A stretch of 5,300 nucleotides of DNA from JABWBR01 sp036741235. GTDB lineage: Bacteria; Bacteroidota; Bacteroidia; Chitinophagales; Saprospiraceae. The stretch spans positions 1-5,300 of the forward strand of contig DAINSQ010000245.1 of assembly GCA_036741235.1 (NCBI GenBank), written 5' to 3'. The notes under the pieces were generated by a model. That model saw only the letters and a list, made by a program, of their open reading frames with translations, ran no database searches and had not been told where the DNA came from. The translations under genes were made by a program, and so were the position numbers. Shown here in pieces: positions 1 through 5,300 of this stretch (positions within the stretch are counted from its first letter, which is position 1; each line of letters begins with the position of its first letter).

Positions 1-1
1 G

Positions 2-55
2 CCGATTATGCAGGGCGATTACGACCCGCGTATGACGGTGGCGGTGTTGAGGTAG
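2..55 (+). CDS. C-terminal end of an unidentified plus-strand gene (partial)
   Basis: The first bases read as an open frame of 17 codons from position 2, ending in TAG at 53-55. The predicted tail is PIMQGDYDPRMTVAVLR. I do not recognise the family. Its composition looks like a natural protein end, and the frame closes exactly where the heptamer repeat begins; the stop codon is the first three bases of the first repeat unit. Frame 1 is also open until 67-69, but it runs into the repeat array, so it is less likely. If real, this gene converges on the minus-strand operon, with about 134 bases of repeats between the two stop codons. The fragment is too short to exclude chance. Confidence 0.4.
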   Translation, partial: PIMQGDYDPRMTVAVLR

Positions 56-102
56 GTTGTAGGTTGTAGGTTGTAGGTTGTAGGTTGTAGGTTGTAGGAT
101 TG
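53..102. repeat. Heptamer tandem repeat, unit TAGGTTG
   Basis: Six perfect tandem copies of TAGGTTG occupy 53-94. A seventh copy at 95-102 carries one extra A (TAGG-A-TTG). The array begins with the stop codon of the partial plus-strand gene and runs directly into the octamer inverted repeat at 102. Perfect identity of the copies suggests recent expansion by replication slippage. There are no spacers, so it is not a CRISPR array. No function is evident. Confidence 0.93.
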
Positions 103-166
103 TTTATAAGTTTATAAGTTTATAGGTTTATGCACGATAAACCCATAAACTCATAAACCCATAAAC
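102..166 (-). terminator. Long hairpin at the 3' end of the exporter operon; probable transcript end or stabiliser
   Basis: Bases 102-131 pair with 137-166 around a five-base loop at 132-136. On the plus strand this gives 26 Watson-Crick pairs and four A·C mismatches (124/144, 116/152, 109/159, 108/160). In RNA copied from the minus strand these four become G·U wobbles, so the helix is 30 pairs without a break. It starts 24 bases past the stop codon of the outer-membrane channel gene. There is no U-tract after the stem in either direction, so it is not a textbook intrinsic terminator. It could instead block exonucleases, act with Rho, or be only a by-product of repeat growth. The fold is directly visible; the function is inferred. 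Confidence 0.5.
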
Positions 167-182
167 TCATAAACCCATAAAC
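102..182. repeat. Octamer arrays arranged as an imperfect inverted repeat
   Basis: The left arm holds four octamers: GTTTATAA at 102-109 and 110-117, GTTTATAG at 118-125, GTTTATGC at 126-133. The right arm, from 143 to 182, holds five octamers that alternate CCATAAAC and TCATAAAC. The left arm is close to the reverse complement of the right arm, so the two fold on each other around 132-136. Because both arms are arrays, several pairing registers are possible, and the right arm has surplus units (167-182) beyond the best register. Confidence 0.92.
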
Positions 183-189
183 CGACTAC

Positions 190-1536
190 TCAGAGGTTTC
201 CGGAAGCTTTTTTCCATTTCAGCTGGGCAATCAATAATTGTTGCAGGCTGCCTGCCAATTGGCTTTCGGCCTCGCGGAGGCTGAATTCAGTATTTCGCCA
301 TTCGCTGAAAGGCAGTTTTCCCTCTTGATAGCGTATTTGATCCACCATTGCTACTTCTCTGGCATTGTTCAAAGTGAGGCGGGCGGTTTGGTATTGCTCG
401 ACTGCATTATCGAGATCGATAGCAGCGCTTTCAATTTCATAGCTGAGGTCTTCCTGCAGGCGATTCAGGTTGTATTGGTTGATAAGGCTTCGAAGTTGGT
501 AATTTTCGCGATTGCGGGCCTTGAGTTGGCCGTCGTAAATAGTGAAAGAAGACCGCAGGCCGGCGTAGGCAAATGGGAACCAGCGTTCCCACACGGCGAA
601 ATCGTTGCTGAGGTGTTGCAGCGACAGATTTCCATAGAGGTCTATGCGGGGCAGGTATTTTTTTGTTTCCAGTACTTGTTGCTGTTGATTAACGGCAAGT
701 TGGTGTTGTTCGGCTTTAATTTCAAGGCGGTTTGCGGCCATTGCGGCGGCATCCTGGAGTTTTGGCAGATCGAGGGGCAGTTGCAGAGTGTCTAGTGGAG
801 CCGGCGCGGGAAGTACATCAGCTGGAATACCAGTGAGGCGGGCCAATTGCAAGCGGCTACGGCGCAGGTTGTTGATGGTTTGAGCAAGCGCAGCTTCCGC
901 TGTTTGTACATCGAGTTCGCCCTTTTGCACATCGATAGCCAGGGCCGCCCCTTGTTCGTATCTTTGCCTGGCTACGTCGCGAAGATCGCGGGCCCGCTGC
1001 ACCCGCCCCCGGGCCAGGGCTTCCTGCTCTTGTTGGAGCACAACGGCATAAAAAGCTTCAGCGGCGAGCAGTTTCACATCCAGGGTTTGCCGTTGTAAAG
1101 AAGTTGCTTCCAACTGCCGCTGTTCCTGTTGTATGGCAATTGTAGTCTCATAGGCAGGGTCCCATAGCGAATAGGTCGCATTCACACCCAAAGCGGCATT
1201 AAACAAAGTACCGAATTTGACCTCGCGGTCTGCTTCTTCGGGTTGCCCCGGTGGGGTAAAAGCAGCGCCGGGTATAATACTGGTTTGGAGCAGCGGGTTA
1301 AAGCGCAAATCGCCATCGAGGGTAACCTTTGGCATCCGGGCGGCCTTTGACTTGGCCAGTTCGTTGTCGGCCAGCGCTCCTTTTACTACCTGGCTTTTCA
1401 GATCGTAGTTATGGGCGAGAGCCTTGTCTATGGCCTGTTCCAGTGTAATAAACTGTGACTGGGCGGCAATTTGACCGGCAAACGCGGCGATTGCACATCC
1501 TGCCAGGATCATATTTTTCATCATAATAAAATGCAT
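190..1536 (-). CDS. TolC-family outer-membrane efflux protein
   Basis: This encodes the outer-membrane duct of the exporter, a 448-residue OEP/TolC-family protein of usual length. Such proteins trimerise into a beta-barrel plus a long periplasmic alpha-helical tunnel. The two internal OEP repeats are visible. The first has a strand segment near 66-77 (ARMPKVTLDGDL) and the helix motif RYEQGAALAIDVQKGE at 192-207. The second has KYLPRIDLYGNLS at 293-305 and RYQEGKLPFSEWRNTE at 402-417. Between them are long Gln/Ala/Leu-rich helices. The N-terminus is a signal peptide with a core at about 9-20 and likely cleavage near A25. Starts at M5 or M6 (MKNMILAG) are equally good; M1 was kept because a weak AGAAAG lies just upstream. 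It is the last gene of the operon, 24 bases after the permease, and should dock with the adaptor encoded at 2692-3657. Confidence 0.93.
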   Translation of the reverse strand: MHFIMMKNMILAGCAIAAFAGQIAAQSQFITLEQAIDKALAHNYDLKSQVVKGALADNELAKSKAARMPKVTLDGDLRFNPLLQTSIIPGAAFTPPGQPEEADREVKFGTLFNAALGVNATYSLWDPAYETTIAIQQEQRQLEATSLQRQTLDVKLLAAEAFYAVVLQQEQEALARGRVQRARDLRDVARQRYEQGAALAIDVQKGELDVQTAEAALAQTINNLRRSRLQLARLTGIPADVLPAPAPLDTLQLPLDLPKLQDAAAMAANRLEIKAEQHQLAVNQQQQVLETKKYLPRIDLYGNLSLQHLSNDFAVWERWFPFAYAGLRSSFTIYDGQLKARNRENYQLRSLINQYNLNRLQEDLSYEIESAAIDLDNAVEQYQTARLTLNNAREVAMVDQIRYQEGKLPFSEWRNTEFSLREAESQLAGSLQQLLIAQLKWKKASGNL

Positions 1537-1551
1537 AACTTTCTGTAAATC

Positions 1552-1560
1552 AAAAAAAAA
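1552..1560. repeat. A9/T9 homopolymer between permease and channel genes
   Basis: Nine A residues on the plus strand (nine T on the transcribed sense) directly follow the permease stop codon and lie in the 24-base gap before the channel start. There is no stem before it, so it does not form an intrinsic terminator. It makes the leader of the channel gene U-rich and is a possible slippage site, but it lies outside both reading frames. Confidence 0.85.
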
Positions 1561-2682
1561 TTACCCCCTGAAAATAGCCGATGGTTCGAGCGAAACAATA
1601 CGCCTGATAGCAAAAAGGCTGCCCGACAGCGCTATGGTCATCGTCATTATAAAAAATCCGATGCGCAGCCAGAGCGGGAACTCGAATGCCGTGCCGGCCT
1701 GAGCGATGCCCTGTTGGAAGCCCAATACCAGCGCATAGCCGATGGCGAATCCGATCAGCGCCACGATCAGGGCCTGGGTAAGGATAAGCCGGCGCACATA
1801 GCCGTTGGAAGCGCCGATAGCTTTAAGCGTACCGTAGTCGCGCAGTCGATCGATAGCGCTTGAATAAAGCGTTAGGCCGATAATGACAAAACCGGTAATC
1901 AGCGCAAAAGCGATAAGCGTGCCCACGGAAAGGGCGATACCGCTGGATTTTAAAACTGCGTTGACAGTAGATTGGGCAAAATCTTCGCTTGACCAGGCGC
2001 GTACGCCGTTCAAGTAGGCATTGATATTGGCTATCACCTTTTGAGGCGGCACGCCTGGGTCCCATTTCACCAAAAACGCATTGGCCTTATTATTAGAAAT
2101 ATTGCCCAGGTAGCGCGCTCTTTCGATGGTGGTAAAAGTATAGACTCCGCCGAAGCTGCGCACGCCTCGGGTATTGCCGGCGATAAACGCCTTTTTGCCA
2201 TTGATTTCAAAATAGTCGCCCACGTTGGCGTCGCCCAGGGCGTCGCGGTCGAAAAACTCGGTAATCACGGCGCCGTCCTTGAGCAAGTCGGAGCGGCTGC
2301 CCGAGCTCAGCTTCCAGGGGCCGCCTGCGCATTCGGGGTAAGTCACGCCGATAAGCGTAATGCCGCTTGATTTTCCATTGGCGAACTTGGCCGAACCGCC
2401 TGCCAGCACCAGCGGGAAAGCTTTTTTGACGCCGGGGATACTCTCCAGTTGCCTGGCAAGGCGCATATCCAGGGTTGATAATGCATTGACGTTTTCGGTT
2501 TTTTCATCAACCACCCAAATATAATCGGGGTTATTGCGCACCAGCGCGCACATGGCGTCGGTGAGAAAGATAAAGATACCCGACTGTTGGCCGATGAGAA
2601 AAACGGAAATCACCACGCCTGCCAGAGCGCCAATAGACTTGGCCTTGTCGTATCTCAAAAAGCTGATAGCTGTTCTAAACAT
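1561..2682 (-). CDS. FtsX/MacB-type ABC transporter permease, DevC-like
   Basis: This is the inner-membrane subunit of the exporter (373 residues), expected to work as a homodimer with the ATPase encoded at 3668-4345. It has the four-helix FtsX/MacB layout: TM1 at about 17-40; a large periplasmic domain at about 41-245 (MacB_PCD type, including SIPGVKKAFPL at 81-91); TM2 at about 247-273; TM3 at about 299-321; TM4 at about 340-359. The segment DRLRDYGTLKAIGAS (278-292), after TM2, is the conserved cytoplasmic stretch of this family that contacts the ATPase. The C-terminal LEPSAIFRG is also typical. In this family substrates are usually pushed from the periplasm through the outer-membrane duct (mechanotransmission). 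There is no fused ATPase, unlike MacB, and only one permease gene, unlike LolCDE; from memory the N-terminal LRYDKAKSIGALAG pattern best suits DevC proteins. It starts 9 bases after the adaptor stop. Confidence 0.92.
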   Translation of the reverse strand: MFRTAISFLRYDKAKSIGALAGVVISVFLIGQQSGIFIFLTDAMCALVRNNPDYIWVVDEKTENVNALSTLDMRLARQLESIPGVKKAFPLVLAGGSAKFANGKSSGITLIGVTYPECAGGPWKLSSGSRSDLLKDGAVITEFFDRDALGDANVGDYFEINGKKAFIAGNTRGVRSFGGVYTFTTIERARYLGNISNNKANAFLVKWDPGVPPQKVIANINAYLNGVRAWSSEDFAQSTVNAVLKSSGIALSVGTLIAFALITGFVIIGLTLYSSAIDRLRDYGTLKAIGASNGYVRRLILTQALIVALIGFAIGYALVLGFQQGIAQAGTAFEFPLWLRIGFFIMTMTIALSGSLFAIRRIVSLEPSAIFRG

Positions 2683-2691
2683 AACGATGGC

Positions 2692-3657
2692 TTATTGCAG
2701 CTGAATAACGCATTCGACCCTGCTGCCGATCAACACCGAATTGTTGTTGTCGAGCGCAATGCGAACTTCGCGCACCCGGCGATCTTCGAGATTGTCGGGG
2801 CTGTCGGAAAACAGCGATTTTTTCTTCAGGTAGGGCGCAACGTATACCACTTTACCTGTTGCGATGGGGTCGAGTTCGCCTTGTAATCTGATACTTGCTT
2901 TTTGGTTTAACTTCACTTTATCGGCGAATAATTCGTCGACTTCGGCGGCGGCCTGGTAGGGGCCGTCTACGGCAAATTCGCCGAGAATGGTATTATCTGA
3001 CAGAAAGGCGCCCGGTTTAATATCGGTAGACAGGAACAGTCCGGTGAGCGGAGCGCGCAGCGTTTTGCGGGCCACGAGCACTTCGTAGTAGGCTACATCG
3101 GCCTGGAGTTCTCCGAGCCGGCCTTGTTCGCGGGTAATTTGCGCTTCCTGGGCGGCCACCTGATTGGCGAGGTCGTCGGCGGCAAAGCGGCTGTTGTCGA
3201 TATCCTGTTGGGTGGCGGCATTGCCTTTGAGCAGGCGTTGGTTACGCTCGAGGGTATTGCGGGCTTCTGCGAGTTTGACCTGAAGCGCGGCCAGCGTAGC
3301 TTTGGCGGCGTCAATTGCTGCGTGCTGGGTTTGGAGGCGGCTTTGCGCTTGCCGGAGTTGAGCGCGTTCCACTTCGTCGTCCAATTGCGCCAGCACATCG
3401 CCTTTTTGAACGCGTTGATTTTCGCTAAAGCGCACTTCCTTTACATAGCCTTTTTCAGGCGTATTGAGCGTAATAATTTCCTGTGGCGGTTCAATGCGGG
3501 CCAGTCCAGTTACCTGGTTGATTACCAGCGGCGTATCGGGGGCGACCATTGCGGGGTCGGTCGCGGCGCTTTCTTTATTGCCGCAGGCAGAAGAAAACAG
3601 GGCCACCCATAAAAAGGCGGCCGGCCAGGTATATTGGAAAAGATATTTTATATGCAT
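2692..3657 (-). CDS. Periplasmic adaptor (membrane-fusion) lipoprotein, HlyD/MacA/DevB-like
   Basis: This 321-residue adaptor bridges the inner-membrane permease and the outer-membrane channel. From MHIKYLF it has a lipoprotein signal: hydrophobic stretch at about 8-22, then FSSAC with C25 as the likely lipidated cysteine (Ser at -3 is unusual). Next come a first half-lipoyl segment with VQKGDVLAQLD (83-93), an Ala/Gln/Arg-rich helical hairpin at about 95-195, a second half-lipoyl segment LRAPLTGLFLS (200-210), and beta-barrel and membrane-proximal parts to the end. Near the hairpin tip, R138, L142 and T149 fit the R-x3-L-x6-S/T pattern that adaptors use to contact TolC-type tips. The frame is open 63 codons further upstream, but that would overlap the ATPase gene by 179 bases and bury the signal peptide, so the start at 3657, ten bases after the ATPase stop, is preferred. 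Confidence 0.93.
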   Translation of the reverse strand: MHIKYLFQYTWPAAFLWVALFSSACGNKESAATDPAMVAPDTPLVINQVTGLARIEPPQEIITLNTPEKGYVKEVRFSENQRVQKGDVLAQLDDEVERAQLRQAQSRLQTQHAAIDAAKATLAALQVKLAEARNTLERNQRLLKGNAATQQDIDNSRFAADDLANQVAAQEAQITREQGRLGELQADVAYYEVLVARKTLRAPLTGLFLSTDIKPGAFLSDNTILGEFAVDGPYQAAAEVDELFADKVKLNQKASIRLQGELDPIATGKVVYVAPYLKKKSLFSDSPDNLEDRRVREVRIALDNNNSVLIGSRVECVIQLQ

Positions 3658-3667
3658 AATAGCTGGA

Positions 3668-4345
3668 TTAAAAATCGTCAAGTGGGGAAACGATGCCGTT
3701 ATTAACTTCAACAATGCGATGAGCGTAGGCTTTAAGTCGGGGGTCGTGGGTAACCACGCACACCGACTTGCCGCTGTCGGCCAGTGCGCGCAATTCCTCC
3801 ATGACCACTCCCATCGAGTCCTTGTCGAGTGAAGCGGTAGGTTCATCGCAAAGCATGAGTTTGGGGTTGGTCACCAATGCGCGGGCGATGGCGATGCGTT
3901 GTTGTTGGCCGCCGGAGAGTTGTTTAGGCAAGCTGCGGCGGCGGTCGAGCATACCCACCATCGACAGGGCTTCTTCGGTGCGCGTTTGCGCTTCGTTGCG
4001 CGATACGCCTTGCAGGCGCAGAGGCATTAAGACGTTGTCTTCGGCGGTAAGCGGGGCCAGCAGGTTAAAATTTTGAAATACAAAACCAATTGTATTAAGG
4101 CGCAACCGGGCCAACTGGCGCTGGTTGAGTTGCCCGATCTCCTGCCCGTCAACCCACAATCTTCCGCTGCTAGGGTAAATAACGCAACCTAGCAAAGACA
4201 AAAGCGTCGTTTTTCCAGAGCCGGAAGGGCCTATGATCAGGAGCAGTTCGCCCTCTCTGATTTGCATAGTGGTCGGTTGAAGCGCGATAATCTCCTGGTC
4301 GCCAACGCTGTATACTTTGCTCACGCCCTCAAGTTCGGCTACCAT
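3668..4345 (-). CDS. ABC transporter ATP-binding protein, MacB/LolD/DevA type
   Basis: This 225-residue cytoplasmic ATPase powers the exporter by ATP hydrolysis. All ABC motifs are intact, numbered from the chosen start: Walker A GPSGSGKT (39-46), Q-loop Q91 in FVFQNFNLL, signature LSGGQQQR (143-150), Walker B LMLCDEPT (163-170) with catalytic E168, D-loop SLD (172-174) and switch H200 in VVTHD. The length is that of a stand-alone domain of the family that serves FtsX-type permeases. The frame is open 22 codons further upstream, to 4411, inside the EamA gene, but those residues (MAFPGACLNSFRRIFG...) do not fit the family. MVAELEGVSKVYSVG is the normal N-terminus and leaves an 8-base gap after the EamA stop. 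The leader before it is A-rich with no clear Shine-Dalgarno sequence. It is followed by the adaptor, permease and channel genes at very short spacings, which fits one operon. Confidence 0.95.
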   Translation of the reverse strand: MVAELEGVSKVYSVGDQEIIALQPTTMQIREGELLLIIGPSGSGKTTLLSLLGCVIYPSSGRLWVDGQEIGQLNQRQLARLRLNTIGFVFQNFNLLAPLTAEDNVLMPLRLQGVSRNEAQTRTEEALSMVGMLDRRRSLPKQLSGGQQQRIAIARALVTNPKLMLCDEPTASLDKDSMGVVMEELRALADSGKSVCVVTHDPRLKAYAHRIVEVNNGIVSPLDDF

Positions 4346-4353
4346 AAGCGGTT

Positions 4354-5235
4354 TTATTTTTTTGCCAAATATACGCCGGAAAGAATTAAGGCAAGCCCCA
4401 GGAAATGCCAAATTTCAATGGATTCTCCGTCGCTGACCCCCCACATAATAGAAATAATGGGGGCGATGTAACTTACCATAGAAGAAAACACCGGATTAGT
4501 CCATTTGATTAACATAAAAAAGAAAATCGACCCCAAAACGGTACCAAAAAGCGCCAGGAGAGCAATATACCCCAGCGCTTCCCACCCATGAGGGTGATGG
4601 CTCGTTCTGTCGACAAAATCGGTGCTAAACAGGTAGATCAGCGCGGGCGTGCCCACCATGGCAAAAGAAGCCGCGCTGATGGTAATGGAGTCGAGGTGGT
4701 GCAGTTTGAAACCTACGGTATTGACGCTGGTAGCATAGCAAATTGTAGCTAACACCACCAGTATGCTATACGATACGCTGCCGCCAAGCCCGCCATTGTT
4801 GGTGATATAAACGAGCATAACCGCGCCCCCCAATCCGAGCATGACGCCTGCTATCTTAGCCCAGGAAGCGGCTGCGCGAAATAAAATGACGCCCAGCAAA
4901 AGGGTAAATAAGGGAGTAAGCGAATTGAGTATGCCGGCCATCGCCGAACTGATGCGGGTTTGGGCTATTGAAAATAAAAAAGCGGGCAATCCGCTGCCGC
5001 AAATGCCGACCAACAGCAGCCAGTGCCATTTGCGCCAGTCTACCATCTTCCAGCGTGTAACTAACAATGGCCAAAATAATAACGCCGTAATGCCTAGTCG
5101 GAGGCCGGCCACCTGTGTTGGCGCATATACTTCCAAGCCTCGCTTGATAAGGATATACGAGCTGCCCCATACCAGGCTCAGCGCAATCATGGCGAGCCAG
5201 CTTTTTGAAGAAACAGGATGCGGGGAAGGAGGCAT
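4354..5235 (-). CDS. EamA/DMT-superfamily transporter
   Basis: This is an inner-membrane carrier of 293 residues, the usual length for a ten-helix EamA (drug/metabolite transporter) protein. Hydrophobic segments run through the whole chain. The two EamA halves are visible: the first opens with ALSLVWGSSYILIKRGL (18-34) and closes near GVMLGLGGAVMLVYI (130-144); the second starts near 155 and ends with the characteristic GESIEIWHFLGLALILSGVYL (270-290). Family members export or import amino acids, nucleotides, drugs or other small metabolites; the substrate is unknown here. The start at 5235 is bounded by an in-frame stop ten bases upstream (5245-5247) and lies at the edge of a decamer array, with no Shine-Dalgarno sequence; M16 is an alternative start but would cut into the first helix region. 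It precedes the exporter genes by 8 bases and may share their transcript, though a functional link is not evident. Confidence 0.93.
   Translation of the reverse strand: MPPSPHPVSSKSWLAMIALSLVWGSSYILIKRGLEVYAPTQVAGLRLGITALLFWPLLVTRWKMVDWRKWHWLLLVGICGSGLPAFLFSIAQTRISSAMAGILNSLTPLFTLLLGVILFRAAASWAKIAGVMLGLGGAVMLVYITNNGGLGGSVSYSILVVLATICYATSVNTVGFKLHHLDSITISAASFAMVGTPALIYLFSTDFVDRTSHHPHGWEALGYIALLALFGTVLGSIFFFMLIKWTNPVFSSMVSYIAPIISIMWGVSDGESIEIWHFLGLALILSGVYLAKK
4366..4395 (-). promoter_or_regulatory. Candidate Bacteroidota-type promoter for the exporter genes
   Basis: On the minus strand TATATTTG (4366-4373) matches the Bacteroidota -7 word TAnnTTTG exactly. An upstream CTTG (4392-4395), 18 bases away, is one mismatch from the -33 word TTTG. 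Transcription would begin near 4360, about 15 bases before the ATPase start codon. The word also encodes part of the EamA C-terminus (VYLAKK), so a chance match is quite possible. Confidence 0.3.
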
Positions 5236-5296
5236 TATGAAGGGTTATGAAGGGTTATGAGGGGGTTATGAGGGGTTATGAGGGGTTATGAGGGGG
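5235..5296. repeat. G-rich decamer tandem array, unit TTATGA(A/G)GGG
   Basis: Six head-to-tail units run on the plus strand: TTATGAAGGG at 5235-5244 and 5245-5254, an 11-base TTATGAGGGGG at 5255-5265, TTATGAGGGG at 5266-5275 and 5276-5285, and another 11-base unit at 5286-5296, followed by TTTT to the window end. The first base of the array is part of the EamA start codon (5233-5235), so the array forms the entire visible leader of that gene. Six G-runs of three to five bases are separated by 6-7 bases, which satisfies the usual G-quadruplex consensus. The array may continue beyond the window. Confidence 0.93.
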
Positions 5297-5300
5297 TTTT

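Noticed and set aside
53..182. CRISPR array
   Set aside because: The units are 7-8 bases, directly abutting with no spacers; these are simple tandem repeats.
238..795. Plus-strand 185-codon open frame opposite the channel gene
   Set aside because: It lies wholly within the well-supported TolC-family gene in antisense. Its product has no recognisable domain and mirrors the codon bias of the real strand.
1495..1503. Lipobox-like LAGC (residues 11-14) in the channel protein
   Set aside because: The cysteine lies at the beginning, not the end, of the hydrophobic core, with too few hydrophobic residues before it. An ordinary signal peptide cut near A25 fits better, although some TolC relatives are lipoproteins.
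1537..1563. T9 tract on the sense strand as an intrinsic terminator between permease and channel
   Set aside because: No inverted repeat precedes it, and the gap is only 24 bases within an apparent operon.
1823..2065. Minus-strand 80-codon frame overlapping the permease in another frame
   Set aside because: It lies entirely within the permease gene, is rich in Arg and other shadow-frame residues, and has no identifiable motif.
3124..3612. Plus-strand 162-codon open frame opposite the adaptor gene
   Set aside because: It is antisense to a complete adaptor gene with signal peptide and lipoyl motifs, has no family features, and is explained by composition.
3658..3846. 63-codon upstream extension of the adaptor frame
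   Set aside because: It would overlap the ATPase gene by 179 bases and place the lipoprotein signal inside the protein; the added residues look like out-of-frame ATPase sequence.
4346..4411. 22-codon upstream extension of the ATPase frame
   Set aside because: The added residues do not match the family N-terminus and would overlap the EamA gene; the start at 4345 fits both alignment and spacing.

Overview
This window most likely comes from a Gram-negative bacterium of the Bacteroidota. The envelope gene set (outer-membrane channel, periplasmic lipoprotein adaptor, inner-membrane ABC parts) shows it is Gram-negative. The phylum call is softer. It rests on start codons preceded by A/T-rich leaders with no clear Shine-Dalgarno sequence, and on one match to the Bacteroidota -7 promoter word TAnnTTTG. 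I cannot name a genus.

Layout, left to right: the last codons of an unidentified plus-strand gene (to 55); a repeat-filled spacer (53-182) with a heptamer array and a large octamer-built inverted repeat; then five minus-strand genes filling 190-5235; then a G-rich decamer array (5235-5296) that starts inside the start codon of the last gene. Read in transcription order (right to left) the genes are an EamA/DMT-family inner-membrane transporter, an ABC ATPase, a lipoprotein membrane-fusion protein (HlyD/MacA/DevB-like), an FtsX/MacB-type permease (closest in layout to DevC), and a TolC-family outer-membrane channel.

The last four genes are separated by only 9-24 bases and together encode every part of a tripartite ABC exporter: cytoplasmic ATPase, inner-membrane permease, periplasmic adaptor and outer-membrane duct. 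ATPase and permease are separate proteins, as in cyanobacterial DevBCA-TolC, and not fused as in MacB. The substrate cannot be told from sequence. The EamA gene lies 8 bases upstream and may be co-transcribed. A possible promoter within its last codons could also drive the exporter genes alone.

The protein-coding part is well understood at family level, and I see no undescribed system there. The less ordinary material is in the two repeat-rich edges. The hairpin at 102-166 pairs perfectly only in the minus-strand transcript, because every plus-strand mismatch becomes a G-U wobble. The decamer array fits the G-quadruplex consensus on the template strand, at the start codon of the EamA gene. 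No stretch over 300 bases lacks a gene.
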